64,000 nt of DNA, taken from the NCBI RefSeq assembly GCF_019800885.1, contig NZ_JAHVKE010000002.1:868001-932000 (forward strand). The letters run 5' to 3'. The stretch's first letter is position 1. Each line of letters opens with the position of its first letter. The notes under the pieces were generated by a model. The model was not told where the DNA came from. It saw only the letters and a program-made list of their open reading frames with translations, and made no database searches. Below are positions 34,272 to 42,916 of the stretch, one piece after another. This stretch comes from Maritalea mobilis (lineage in GTDB: Bacteria; Pseudomonadota; Alphaproteobacteria; Rhodobacterales; Rhodobacteraceae). The position numbers and the translations under genes are program-made.

Positions 34272-34984
34272 GCGCTGACCTTTCGCGTGAAATTGCCGGG
34301 CAGGACGGTGGCGTCCGCCCCTTCCAGCACATCGGCCAGCCAATCGGCGACGGGCGGGTTGTCGGTGGGCCGCGACAGCCCCTCGCGCGCGGCGTCGACC
34401 AGCGGGTCGGGCACGGTGGCCGAGCGGTGCTCGATCAGGCCCTGCACGACGGAGGCGCCGAATTCGGGATGGGGTTGCACCGTCAGGATGCGCGGGCCGA
34501 AGGCCAGCACCGCGTTGGCGCAGAAATCGTTATGGCCCAGAACGGTCGTCCCCTCGGGCAGGGCGACCACCTGGTCCTGGTGCCACGCGTTGAGGTAAAG
34601 CGTCCGGTCGCCCACCTGGTAGCTGCGCCGCCCGACGGACCAGCCGCCGGCGAATTTCTCGACCGTGCCGCCAAGCGCCTGCGCGATGATCTGGTGGCCG
34701 AAACAGATGCCCACCAGAGGCGCGCCCGCATCGCGGATGGCGCGGATCAGCTCCTCCAGCGGGGGGATCCACGGGTGATCTTCGTAGGCGCCATGCTTGG
34801 AGCCCGTGATCAGCCAGCCCTCCGCCGCCGCGGCGCCGTCGGGAAACTCCATGTCCACGACGTTATAGACGTCATAGGTGAACTCGCGCCCTTCGAAGAG
34901 GCGGGCGAACATGTCGGCATATTCGCCGTCCGTGGCCTTGATCTCATCCGGGACATGGCCGGTTTGCAGGATGCCGATACGCAT
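34268..34984 (-). CDS. Class I glutamine amidotransferase-like hydrolase (PuuD-like)
   Basis: 238 residues. The catalytic Cys is in PLVGICFGHQIIAQAL (about residue 91), with the His-Glu pair in LTVQPHPEFG. GSKHGAYEDHPWI is a family feature. There is no synthase partner, so it is likely a free-standing hydrolase. In this cluster it may release GABA from gamma-glutamyl-GABA or a similar conjugate, although the sequence is closer to GuaA-type amidotransferases than to E. coli PuuD. It is translationally coupled to the GS-like gene. Confidence 0.8.
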   Translation of the reverse strand: MRIGILQTGHVPDEIKATDGEYADMFARLFEGREFTYDVYNVVDMEFPDGAAAAEGWLITGSKHGAYEDHPWIPPLEELIRAIRDAGAPLVGICFGHQIIAQALGGTVEKFAGGWSVGRRSYQVGDRTLYLNAWHQDQVVALPEGTTVLGHNDFCANAVLAFGPRILTVQPHPEFGASVVQGLIEHRSATVPDPLVDAAREGLSRPTDNPPVADWLADVLEGADATVLPGNFTRKVSA

Positions 34985-35119
34985 GGGGGTAATCCGTCAA
35001 AAGGGTATGGCGCGAAGCTATGCCTGCCCGCGATCCGGCACAAGTGGGCGCGCATCGGGGTTTGCCATGCGCCGCCGTTCCATGTTGTGCTGCAGCTGCG
35101 AAACCTCGGGAGGTAAGGC

Positions 35120-36052
35120 ATGAAAGTCGGAATCGTAGGCGCAGGCATGGTCGGATCGGCAGCGGGGTTTGCCCTGATCCAGCGCGGCCATGCGCGCGAG
35201 ATCGTGTTCATCGATATCGACACCGCGCGCGCCCGGGCCGAGGCCGAGGATATCGCCCATGCCGTGCCCTTCGCCGCGCCGGCCCTGGTGCGCCATGGCG
35301 ATTACGCCGATCTGGACGGGGCGGATGTGGTCATCCTGTCCTGCGGCGTGTCGCAGAAACCGGGCGAGACGCGGCTGGCCCTGCTGGAGCGCAACGCCGC
35401 CGTGTTTCGCGCCGTGGTGGGCGAGGTCATGGCCGTTTGCCCCAGTGCGATCCTGCTGGTCGCCTCGAACCCTGTCGATATCATGGGGCAGGTCACCGCG
35501 CGAATCTCGGGCCTGCCGCCGGGGCGCGTGATCGGGTCGGGCACGATCCTCGATACCGCGCGGTTCCGCTGGCTGGTCGGACGGCACCTCGGGATCTCGC
35601 CGCGCTCGGTCCATGCCTATGTGCTGGGCGAACACGGTGACAGCGAGGTTCTGGCCTGGTCGAACGCGCGGGCCGGTTCGGTCGCGCTGACCGATTTCGC
35701 CGCCCAGATCAGCGCCCCCCTGACGGCGGATGTGCGGGAGCAGATCGATAAGGGCGTACGCAACGCCGCCTACACGATCATCGAGGGCAAGGGGGCCACG
35801 TGGTACGGGATCGGCGGCGGGCTGGCCCGGATCGTCGGCGCCATCGCCGGGGATGAACAGGCGGTGCTGTCGGTCTCGACCGTCGAGGGCGAGGTTTTGG
35901 GGGTGCCCGACGTGGCGCTGTCCCTGCCGCGGCTGGTGGGGCGCGAGGGCGTGTCGGCGACCCTGATGCCGGAATTGAGCCGCGACGAGACCGAGGGGCT
36001 TCGCGCCTCGGCCGAATTGCTGAAAAACCTTGTCGAGCAGATCGCGACCTGA
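35120..36052 (+). CDS. ldh: L-lactate dehydrogenase (LDH/MDH superfamily)
   Basis: 310 residues. GAGMVGSAAGFAL (residues 7-19) is the NAD loop. The substrate loop is SCGVSQKPGETRLALLERN; the Gln-Lys there favours lactate over malate dehydrogenase, which has Arg. SNPVDIM, GSGTILDTARFRWLV and the catalytic His in GEHGDSE are as expected. It reduces pyruvate to L-lactate or the reverse, in the cytoplasm. It is the only plus-strand gene inside the minus-strand amine cluster and converges on the second GS gene, with 9 bases between the stops. GGGAGG precedes the ATG. Confidence 0.88.
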   Translation: MKVGIVGAGMVGSAAGFALIQRGHAREIVFIDIDTARARAEAEDIAHAVPFAAPALVRHGDYADLDGADVVILSCGVSQKPGETRLALLERNAAVFRAVVGEVMAVCPSAILLVASNPVDIMGQVTARISGLPPGRVIGSGTILDTARFRWLVGRHLGISPRSVHAYVLGEHGDSEVLAWSNARAGSVALTDFAAQISAPLTADVREQIDKGVRNAAYTIIEGKGATWYGIGGGLARIVGAIAGDEQAVLSVSTVEGEVLGVPDVALSLPRLVGREGVSATLMPELSRDETEGLRASAELLKNLVEQIAT

Positions 36053-36061
36053 CGCGCCGCG

Positions 36062-37396
36062 TCAAACGGTGTCGAGGTAGAGTTCCTGCTGCTCGTCCTC
36101 GGACAACTCGGCCATGTAGTGCAGCTCCTGCCGCTTGGTGGCGAGGAAGTTGCGGCGGATTTCCTCGGGGAAAATCCGCGCGATCTCGGGGCTTTGGTCG
36201 AAGGCCTCAATCGCCTCGGCCCAGGAGCCGGGCAGTTGCGCAAGATCCTTGTCATAGGCGTTGCCGGTGATCGGGGGCGGCGGCGTCGCCTCGTCCTCCA
36301 GCCCGTTCAGCGCAGCGCCCAGCACGGCGGCGAGGAACAGGTAGGGGTTGATGTCACCGCCCGCGACGCGATGTTCGATCCGCCGCGCCGCAGGGCCGCC
36401 CGAGGGCACGCGCAGGGCGGTCGTGCGGTTCTCATGCGCCCAGGCGATGCCGGTCGGCGCATGGGCGCCGGGCACAAGGCGATCATAGCTGCTGGCGTGC
36501 GGCGCAAAGACCAGCATCGAGCCTGGCATCGCCGCCATGCAGCCCGCGATGGCATGGCCAAGCCGCGCCTCGCCCCCCGCGCGGCGTTCGTCGAAGATGT
36601 TGTTGCCCTCGGCATCCAGCACCGAGAAATGCGTGTGCAGCCCGTTGCCGGAATAATCCGGGTAGGGTTTGGCCATGAAGCTGGCCGCGAACCCGTGCTG
36701 GCGCGCCAGCCCCTTGACCGCGATCTTGAACAACCACGCATCGTCGGCGGCCTTCAGCGCGTCGGCCTGGTGCATCAGGTTGATCTCGAACTGGCCCGGC
36801 CCGGCCTCGGAGATCGTAGTATCGGCGGGAATATCCATCGCCTCGCACGCGTCGTAGAGCGCGGTGAAAAAGTTGTCCCACGCATCGAGCTGCCGCATGG
36901 CGAGGATTTCCGCCTGGTGCCGCCGCTTGCCGGAGCGGGGCGAGGGCGGCACGCGCAATTCGCGGCCCCGGTCGTCGATCAGGTAGAACTCCATCTCGGT
37001 GGCAACCACGGGGCTCAGGCCGCGCTCGGCATAGCGGGCGACGACGCGGGCCAAGGCCTGCCGCGGGTCGCCCTCATAGGGGCGCCCGTCATGGTGAAAC
37101 ATCCAGATCGGCAGAAGGGCGGTCGGCGCATCCAGCCACGGCATCGGGACAAAGCCGCGCTCGGTCGGCATCAGGATGCCATCGGGATCGCCCGCCTCGA
37201 ACACCAGGGGGCTGTCGTCGATATCCTCGCCCCAGATGTCGAGGTTCAGCACCGAATAGGGAAAGCGCGTCCCCTCGGTGATGGCCTTGTCGGCGTAGCG
37301 GCGGGCGATGCGTTTGCCGCGCGGCTGGCCGTTGAGATCGGCGGCGGCGACGCGGATCGATTTGATCTGGGGATTGTCGTGAAGATAGGCTTCCAT
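36062..37396 (-). CDS. Second glutamine synthetase-like gamma-glutamylamine ligase
   Basis: 444 residues of the GS family, clearly diverged from the 32904 paralogue. VATEMEFYLI, GQFEINLMHQADAL, NGLHTHFSVLD (ATP-site His), AWAHENRTTALRVPSG and RIEHRVAGGDINPYLFLAAVLG give a complete active site. The C-terminus lacks the adenylylation Tyr motif of GlnA. It probably ligates glutamate to a different amine than its neighbour. It starts 12 bases after the stop of the ABC permease gene upstream on the same strand, linking transport and catabolism in one unit. Confidence 0.84.
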   Translation of the reverse strand: MEAYLHDNPQIKSIRVAAADLNGQPRGKRIARRYADKAITEGTRFPYSVLNLDIWGEDIDDSPLVFEAGDPDGILMPTERGFVPMPWLDAPTALLPIWMFHHDGRPYEGDPRQALARVVARYAERGLSPVVATEMEFYLIDDRGRELRVPPSPRSGKRRHQAEILAMRQLDAWDNFFTALYDACEAMDIPADTTISEAGPGQFEINLMHQADALKAADDAWLFKIAVKGLARQHGFAASFMAKPYPDYSGNGLHTHFSVLDAEGNNIFDERRAGGEARLGHAIAGCMAAMPGSMLVFAPHASSYDRLVPGAHAPTGIAWAHENRTTALRVPSGGPAARRIEHRVAGGDINPYLFLAAVLGAALNGLEDEATPPPPITGNAYDKDLAQLPGSWAEAIEAFDQSPEIARIFPEEIRRNFLATKRQELHYMAELSEDEQQELYLDTV

Positions 37397-37408
37397 GCGC
37401 CGATATAG

Positions 37409-38248
37409 CTATCGGATCAGGGTCGGACGCAAGCGCAATCGCGGCCTCTGTTCCGAGGGAAGGTGGCGGTTCAGCCGCCGGTTCATCGCGCCGAAGAGAC
37501 CGATGATGACCAGCGTGAAGATCACGAAATAGACCGCCACGATCGGGTAGGGGATGAACGGATTGAACGTCCGGTCCGCGAAATAGCTGGCGTAATAGAG
37601 CGCGTCGCCCTTTTGCTGGAAGGCCGGGAAGGAGGCGAAGAAGACCAGCGCCGTGGCATGAAACAGGAAGATCGCCTCGTTCGTGTAGGCGGGCCAGGCC
37701 AGCCGCAGCATCGTCGGGAAAGTGATGCGGCGAAACTTCTTCCAACCGGACAGGCCGTAGGCATCCGCCGCCTCCAGGTCGCCTTTCGGCACAGCGCGCA
37801 GCGCGCCGTAAAAGATCTCGGCGGTGTAGGCCGAGGTGTTGAGAAAGAGCACGATCAGCGCCCCCAGCCAGGCGCGCGCAAACCAGCGGGTCTCGGCCTC
37901 GATCATGATGCCGAACAGCTCGAACTCGACGCCCACGCGGGGCAGCATCACGAAGGCCTCGTAAGCCATGAAGAACTGGATGAAGAGGGGCGAGCCCCGG
38001 AAGACGAAGATGAACCATTCCGCCGGTTTGCGCGTCAGCCGCGAGGGCGTGTTCTTGGCCACCGCCAGCAGCACGGCGAAGGCGAACCCGAAAAGCAGCG
38101 CCAGCACCGCGAAATAGACGTTCCAGATCATGCCCGAGCCGATCAGAACGACCTGGTCGCATAGCGTGATCTCGCCGCGCGGCAGCAGGCGCTCGCCAAA
38201 GCCGAGTGCGCGCAGGCCGTAGGATTGGAGCGCTTCGCCGCAGATCAT
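37409..38248 (-). CDS. Amino acid/amine ABC transporter permease (HisM type)
   Basis: 279 residues with about five spans. The coupling loop is EAADAYGLSGWKKFRRITFP, followed by LAWPAYTNEAIFLFHATAL. EWFIFVFRGSPLFIQFF is the usual HisMQ segment. ATG 38246-38248 overlaps the stop of the partner permease by four bases, so the longer upstream frame is not used. It forms the membrane channel with the 38245 gene for a periplasmic-binding-protein-dependent importer of polar amino acids, opines or diamines. Confidence 0.9.
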   Translation of the reverse strand: MICGEALQSYGLRALGFGERLLPRGEITLCDQVVLIGSGMIWNVYFAVLALLFGFAFAVLLAVAKNTPSRLTRKPAEWFIFVFRGSPLFIQFFMAYEAFVMLPRVGVEFELFGIMIEAETRWFARAWLGALIVLFLNTSAYTAEIFYGALRAVPKGDLEAADAYGLSGWKKFRRITFPTMLRLAWPAYTNEAIFLFHATALVFFASFPAFQQKGDALYYASYFADRTFNPFIPYPIVAVYFVIFTLVIIGLFGAMNRRLNRHLPSEQRPRLRLRPTLIR

Positions 38249-39126
38249 GCCGCCGCCTTTCGCATGTCTTCGCCCGCCATCGTCGCCTGTCCGTGGCTCA
38301 GCTTGCGGGTCAGGCGCGCCAGCACGATTTCCGAGACACGGGTGAAGGACAGGTAGAACACCAGCAGCCCGAGGAAGTACCAGAAGCGCCAGTCGGGATG
38401 CGGGTACTGGTAGGCCGAGGTGCGGCTGCCGCCCAGCTCGCGCGCCCAGTAGACGACATCCTCGATCCCCAGCAGGAACAGAAGCGGCGTGGCCTTGATG
38501 AGGATCATCCAGATGTTCGACAGGCCCGGAAGCGCGTAGATCCACATCTGCGGAACTAGGATGCGCCAGAAGGTCTGGCGCCGCGTCATGCCATAGGCCT
38601 CAGCGGTCTCAAGCTGCGCGCGGGGCACGGCGCGCATGGCGCCGAACAGGACATTGCCGCAGAAGGCGCCGAAGACGATGGCGTAGGTGAAGACCGCCAG
38701 CGCGAAATTGTAGACCTCGTGCACCCATTGCGGGCTGGTCGATTGCGGCGTGCGGGCCGCGTCGCAGACGAGGAAATTCGCGCCCTGCCGGATCGGCTCG
38801 TCCCAGTCGGGGCAGGTCACGATATGGCGCAGATACTCGATCCCCTGGTCGAGGACGAGCACGAAGAAAAGAAAAAAGACGATGTCGGGCACACCGCGCA
38901 CCATCGCGGTATAGCCCTTGCCCACCCAGCGAAACGGGGCGACATGGCTGCGCGACGCGGCGGCGGCGGCAAAGCCGAAGGCCAGCGATATTGGCGCGGT
39001 CACGGCCAGCAGCGCGAACACGGTCAGAAAGCTCTGGTAGAACCGGAAATGCGCCCCGTTGGTCAGGTAGCAACTGAACCAGTTCAGGGTCGAGAGCGTG
39101 TCTGGATCTGAGCAGTATTCGAACAT
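38245..39126 (-). CDS. Amino acid/amine ABC transporter permease (HisQ type)
   Basis: 293 residues. An unusually long periplasmic segment lies between spans 2 and 3 (about residues 98-135, with cysteines in IVTCPDWDEP and NFLVCDAART). The coupling loop is ETAEAYGMTRRQTFWRILVP. GYTAMVRGVPDIVFFLFF is the typical HisQ block. It is the first permease of the operon, followed by the HisM-type partner with ATGA overlap. An inverted repeat CTGTGGA/TCCACAG (39142-39168) lies in the 102-base gap upstream. Confidence 0.9.
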   Translation of the reverse strand: MFEYCSDPDTLSTLNWFSCYLTNGAHFRFYQSFLTVFALLAVTAPISLAFGFAAAAASRSHVAPFRWVGKGYTAMVRGVPDIVFFLFFVLVLDQGIEYLRHIVTCPDWDEPIRQGANFLVCDAARTPQSTSPQWVHEVYNFALAVFTYAIVFGAFCGNVLFGAMRAVPRAQLETAEAYGMTRRQTFWRILVPQMWIYALPGLSNIWMILIKATPLLFLLGIEDVVYWARELGGSRTSAYQYPHPDWRFWYFLGLLVFYLSFTRVSEIVLARLTRKLSHGQATMAGEDMRKAAA

Positions 39127-39228
39127 CGGCTCACCGCTGGCCTGTGGAGAAGGCGGGCCTTTCCACAGACCGGGTTATGCAAACGCAACACGGGGCGCGA
39201 TTGGCCGCGCCCCGCGTGTTTGGCGTGA

Positions 39229-39960
39229 TTACCAGGTCGGGGTCTCTTCGCCGAACCACTCGAGCAGCAGCGCGTTCAGCGTGCCGTCTTCCTTCATCGA
39301 GGTGATCGCCTCGTCGAAGACCGCGATCAGCTCGTCACCTTCGCGCAGGCCCATGGCAACACCGCCGCCGACCTGCACCGGGTCGAGGATGACCATCAGG
39401 TCGGCATCTTCGGCCACGATCGGCAGCAGGTAGTCGCCATCGGCGAAGACCGCGTCGGCCTCGCCGTTGCGGACGGCGGCGACGGTTTCATCGGGGGTGG
39501 CGAACTCGATCAGGGTCGCGCCGGTTTCCGAGGCGATGTAGCTGGCCTGGATGGTGTTGGTCTGGGCCGCGATCACCGCGCCGTCCAGCTCGACATCATC
39601 GGACAGACCCACGAACAGCGAATCCGACGGCGGGATGTAGGCCTGGGTGAAGTCGATGACCTCGTCCCGCTCGGCGTTGAAGTTCATGCCGGCGATGATC
39701 GTGTCGTAGTTGCCCGAGGTCAGGTTCGGGATGATCGAATCCCAGTCGTTCAGAACCCACTCGCAGGTCAGCTCGGCACGGGCGCACAGCTCGTCGCCCA
39801 GGACACGCTCGAAGCCGTCGATCTCGCCGTCATCGTTGATGAAGTTGTACGGAGGGTAGGCGCCCTCGGTGCCCATGCGGACGACGTTGCCATGCGCCTC
39901 GGCAAAGGCCGCACCGGCGGTCAGGCCGACAAGCGCAGCGGTAAGAATCAGTTTTTTCAT
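39229..39960 (-). CDS. Periplasmic amino acid/amine-binding protein
   Basis: 243 residues. The signal peptide is MKKLILTAALVGLTAGAAFA. The mature part has GTEGAYPPYNFINDDGEIDGF and the SBP_bac_3 segments FTQAYIPPSD and ADAVFADGDYLLPI. Two cysteines (in DELCARAELTCEW) probably pair. It is acidic overall (many Asp/Glu), which fits a cationic ligand such as a polyamine or basic amino acid, but that is inference. It lies between the ATPase and permease genes on the same strand. Confidence 0.92.
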   Translation of the reverse strand: MKKLILTAALVGLTAGAAFAEAHGNVVRMGTEGAYPPYNFINDDGEIDGFERVLGDELCARAELTCEWVLNDWDSIIPNLTSGNYDTIIAGMNFNAERDEVIDFTQAYIPPSDSLFVGLSDDVELDGAVIAAQTNTIQASYIASETGATLIEFATPDETVAAVRNGEADAVFADGDYLLPIVAEDADLMVILDPVQVGGGVAMGLREGDELIAVFDEAITSMKEDGTLNALLLEWFGEETPTW

Positions 39961-40004
39961 TCGGGTAGTCTCCCTGGTTGGGTTTGAAGGGTCTCGGCCC
40001 TCGG

Positions 40005-40784
40005 TCAGGCGGCCTGACTGTGGCTGAGAAATTGGCGAAGCCGTTCGGACTTCGGGTTGGCGAAGAGGTCGGCGGGCGCCCCCTCTTCCTCGATCTTGCC
40101 CTGGTGCAGGAAAATCACGTGGTCGCTGAGGTCGCGCGCCATGCGCATGTCATGGGTCACGAGGACCATGGTGCGGCCTTCCTCGGCCAGCGCGCGGATC
40201 ACGCGGACGACCTCCTGCTCGAGCTCGGGGTCGAGAGCGGATGTCGGCTCGTCGAACAGAAGCGCGCGCGGCTCCATGCACAATGCGCGGGCGATGGCGG
40301 CGCGCTGCTGCTGCCCGCCGGAAAGCTGCGCGGGCCAGGCGTCGGCCTTGTCGCCGATGCCGACCTTGTCGAGAAGCGCGCGGGCGCGATCCTCGACCAC
40401 GGCGCGGTCCTCGCCCAGCACCGTCACGGGCGCTTCCATGACGTTTTGCAGGATGGTCAGGTGGGACCACAGGTTGAACTGCTGAAAGACCATCGACAGG
40501 TTGGTGCGAATGCGCCGGACCTGCGCGGCATCGCCGGGGTGGCGATTGCGCCCCGTGCCGCGCCATGTGACCGGCTCTCCCTCGAACAGGATCTCGCCCT
40601 GCTGGCTGTCTTCCAGCAGGTTGGCGCAGCGCAGGAGCGTGGATTTCCCCGAGCCGGAGGATCCGATCAGCGACACGACATCGCCCGCGCGGGCGGTCAG
40701 GTCGACCCCGCGCAGCACGTCCAGTGTGCCGAAGCTTTTGTGCAGGCCGGTGATCTGGATCACAGGCGGTGTCTGGTCGGTCAC
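40005..40784 (-). CDS. Amino acid/amine ABC transporter ATPase (HisP type)
   Basis: 259 residues from GTG 40784. Walker A GSSGSGKST, FQQFNLWSHLTILQNVMEAPV, the signature LSGGQQQRAAIARAL, Walker B LLFDEPTSALDPE and the switch His in VTHDM are complete. It resembles HisP/OccP ATPases for polar amino acids and opines. The GTG start gives the usual family length and has AAGGGA upstream; an ATG at 40826 would add 14 residues without a good ribosome site. It is the first gene of the minus-strand transport/ligase unit. Confidence 0.9.
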   Translation of the reverse strand: MTDQTPPVIQITGLHKSFGTLDVLRGVDLTARAGDVVSLIGSSGSGKSTLLRCANLLEDSQQGEILFEGEPVTWRGTGRNRHPGDAAQVRRIRTNLSMVFQQFNLWSHLTILQNVMEAPVTVLGEDRAVVEDRARALLDKVGIGDKADAWPAQLSGGQQQRAAIARALCMEPRALLFDEPTSALDPELEQEVVRVIRALAEEGRTMVLVTHDMRMARDLSDHVIFLHQGKIEEEGAPADLFANPKSERLRQFLSHSQAA

Positions 40785-41069
40785 GTTTGGCAGCGTCCCT
40801 TCGAGTTTCCCGCGATTTGTGCCCATGAAGGCGGCAAATGCAACGTCCCTGTGCAGTGTGACGCACAGGAAAGGGTCGGTTTTCGCCAATTTCAGCGTCG
40901 TTTGCCTATTCCGGCGGCGCTGGTGGAACCGGCAGGGCCGCGTGGCGGGCCGGTTCGGCCGGCGTGATGGCGTGCATGCCGCGGGCGCGCAGGCCGTCGC
41001 GGATCAGCTCCTACCATGCGTCATGGGCGGCCCGGTTCTCGGGCCGCGGCTACATCGGCAGGGAGGCGA

Positions 41070-41513
41070 TCATTTCCGCGCGGCTTCGACCCTCTGGCGG
41101 GCGAGGTTCGAATCGCGGTCGTTCACCCCCAGCATCGGCGCAACGAGGCGCAGGAGGGCGTCTTCCTCGTGGTCGCGTTCGCCATCGGCCAGCACGATGT
41201 CCCACATCGCCTCGACCACCTTTTCGCGGGCCTCGTAGGGGACCGAATCCTTGATGGCGCGGGTGAAGCGGACGGTGTCGGGGGCCTCGGCCTCCATCGC
41301 TTCGGCTTCGACGCGCAGGGCGGTGGCCGCCTGGGCGGAGAGGCCGTAGCGTTTGGCGAGCAGGGTTTCGATCCGGTCCTTCTCGATCTCGGCGTAGTCA
41401 TCGTCGGAACGGGCGATGCGCACCAGAAGGGCGGCGAGCGCGAGGCGCGCGTCGTCGAAGGGGAGCGGATCGGGGTCGGGGGCCGTCAGGCGGCGGAGGA
41501 TGTCAGCGATCAT
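41070..41513 (-). CDS. TerB-family (tellurite resistance-like) protein
   Basis: 147 residues, all helical. The two repeats of the TerB fold are visible: LALAALLVRIARSDDDYAEIEKDRI (about 25-49) and the second VEAMWDIVLADGERDHEEDALL (about 100-121), each with acidic positions expected to bind metal. Lone TerB proteins are common in alphaproteobacteria and are rarely tied to tellurite; function unknown. It is not linked to other ter genes. The GC hairpin CGGCCCG/CGGGCCG at 41028-41046 beyond its stop may end the transcript. The 285-base gap below it holds nothing else recognisable. Confidence 0.82.
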   Translation of the reverse strand: MIADILRRLTAPDPDPLPFDDARLALAALLVRIARSDDDYAEIEKDRIETLLAKRYGLSAQAATALRVEAEAMEAEAPDTVRFTRAIKDSVPYEAREKVVEAMWDIVLADGERDHEEDALLRLVAPMLGVNDRDSNLARQRVEAARK

Positions 41514-41555
41514 GGGGCAGATATAGGCAGGTCGCGGGCCGGGGGAAAGCCGCGC

Positions 41556-42440
41556 TCACGGAATTCGGATCTGGCCCGAGGCGACGGGCACGGCGGACCC
41601 CGCGACACGGATCGCGGTGAGTGCGCCATCTGCCACGTCGACCGAGAGGCGCAGGGCGGAGGGACGGCCCATCTCGACCCCTTGGTGGAGGCTGAGGGTA
41701 GTGGTGCCATCGGAAAGCGCCCCATTGGCGAGGAGTTGCCCGGCGAGAAGCGCGGTGGCCGAGCCGGTGGCCGGGTCCTCCGGGACGCCGTCATCGGGGG
41801 CGAACATCCGCGCCTGCCAGTCGCAGCCCGCGCCAGCGGTATAGAGGTAGAGACCCACGGGGGAACGGCCGGTGTCGTCGATGCCCGCCGTCGCAATCAT
41901 GGTCCCCCATCCGGGCTGTGCCGGGGCGGCGGCGGCCAGCGCGGCAGGGTCGGTCAGCTGCGCGTAGAGAAAGGCCGGGCCTCCCTCGAACGCGCCGGGC
42001 GCGTGGGGGCCGATCTGCGCAGGCGAAAGGCCGATGGCGGCGGCGATGGTGGCGGCATCGGGCGCGGTGCCGATGGGGGCCGGGATGCGCGGGGCGGTGA
42101 ACTCGGCCAGCGTGCCGGATCGGGTGATCGCGACGGGAACGAGGCCCGCGCGCTCTTCGAGGGTGATCGTGCCGTCCTGTCCGCCCGCGAGATGCAGGGC
42201 GCAACCGATGGTGGGGTGCCCTGCGAAGGGGATCTCGGCCGCGGGCGTGAAGATGCGCACCTTGGCGGTATGGGCAGGGTCGTAGGGTGTCTGGACGAAG
42301 ATGGTCTCGGACAGGTTGAACTGCCGCGCGATGGTCTGCATCTGCGCGTCGCTCAGGCCGTCGGCCCCCTCGACGATGGCCAGCGGATTGCCGGAAAACG
42401 GCCTGTCGGTGAAGACGTCTGAAACGTGGTAGCTGAGCAT
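41556..42440 (-). CDS. PhzF-family isomerase/epimerase-like protein
   Basis: 294 residues, the normal length for PhzF. The catalytic Glu is in RQFNLSETIFV, with RIFTPAAEIPFAGHPTIG and the second-half EDPATGSATALLAGQLL as the diagnostic blocks. FSGNPLAIV near the N-terminus is also typical. Members isomerise phenazine precursors or are of unknown activity; no phenazine genes are present, so a housekeeping or detoxifying role is likely. ATG 42438-42440 matches the family start; the long frame upstream crosses the hairpin array and is not coding. Confidence 0.85.
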   Translation of the reverse strand: MLSYHVSDVFTDRPFSGNPLAIVEGADGLSDAQMQTIARQFNLSETIFVQTPYDPAHTAKVRIFTPAAEIPFAGHPTIGCALHLAGGQDGTITLEERAGLVPVAITRSGTLAEFTAPRIPAPIGTAPDAATIAAAIGLSPAQIGPHAPGAFEGGPAFLYAQLTDPAALAAAAPAQPGWGTMIATAGIDDTGRSPVGLYLYTAGAGCDWQARMFAPDDGVPEDPATGSATALLAGQLLANGALSDGTTTLSLHQGVEMGRPSALRLSVDVADGALTAIRVAGSAVPVASGQIRIP

Positions 42441-42503
42441 GGCGGAGCCTTTCGTCGGGTCGGCCGGCAGGGAACAGCCTGGCACGCGGGATGGCAAGGG
42501 GGG

Positions 42504-42569
42504 CGTTTTCCGCAACGGAAAACGGCGGAAAACTCGCGTTTTCCGGGTCGGACATGGGGCCATGTCCGA
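42504..42569. repeat. Array of three perfect inverted repeats
   Basis: CGTTTTCCG-CAA-CGGAAAACG (42504-42524), CGGAAAAC-TCGC-GTTTTCCG (42526-42545) and TCGGACATGG-GG-CCATGTCCGA (42548-42569) follow each other with one- to two-base gaps. The first two share the same arm sequence, so the arms can also pair in other combinations. There is no T tract. Confidence 0.85.
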
Positions 42570-42852
42570 TGGGGCCTTCTGGTTGGCGATATCTCGGGGG
42601 AGGGGCGCGTCGCACCTCTGGTCAGGTCGCAAGGATGGCGGCGCCGCCAAGGGGGCGGTGTCCACACCCCGGGATCGTCCGGGGCCTTTGAGCTTGCTCG
42701 GTGGCCCGCCGCCTTGGCCCTTTGGGGGCTGTCTTGGGCGGCGGCTGGGACCCTGATCTTGCGGGCCGGGCGGTGTCAGCGCCCGGCGGGACATGTCCAT
42801 GACCGGGGACCCTGCCACGGAAAGGTTAAGATTCCGTCAACGCAGTTCCCCT

Positions 42853-42901
42853 TTGACTCGACTCACCCATGCCCGTATTAAATGAACAAGTGTTCAATTA
42901 A
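42853..42901 (+). promoter_or_regulatory. ivd promoter overlapped by a palindromic operator
   Basis: TTGACT (42853-42858), a 17-base spacer and TATTAA (42876-42881) make a good sigma-70 promoter. Overlapping the -10, TTAAATGAACA-AG-TGTTCAATTAA (42878-42901) is an inverted repeat with one mismatch and a perfect TGAACA/TGTTCA core. The shape fits a TetR-family repressor of acyl-CoA catabolism; the regulator gene is not in the window. Confidence 0.75.
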
Positions 42902-42916
42902 AGGGAGGGCGAGGGC

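Larger units (their letters stand above)
42441..42916. other. Intergenic region between the phzF-like gene and ivd
   Basis: 476 bases with no credible gene; open frames on both strands are arginine- and glycine-rich and lack homology. It holds a cluster of perfect inverted repeats (42504-42569), a GC-rich stretch with a GGCGGCGCCGCC palindrome near 42638, and the ivd promoter and operator at its right end. The minus-strand promoter for the phzF-like gene must also lie here but was not identified. Confidence 0.6.

Noticed and set aside
40890-41069. Possible short gene upstream of the ATPase gene
   Set aside because: Open frames here lack a ribosome site and homology; only a GC hairpin is visible.
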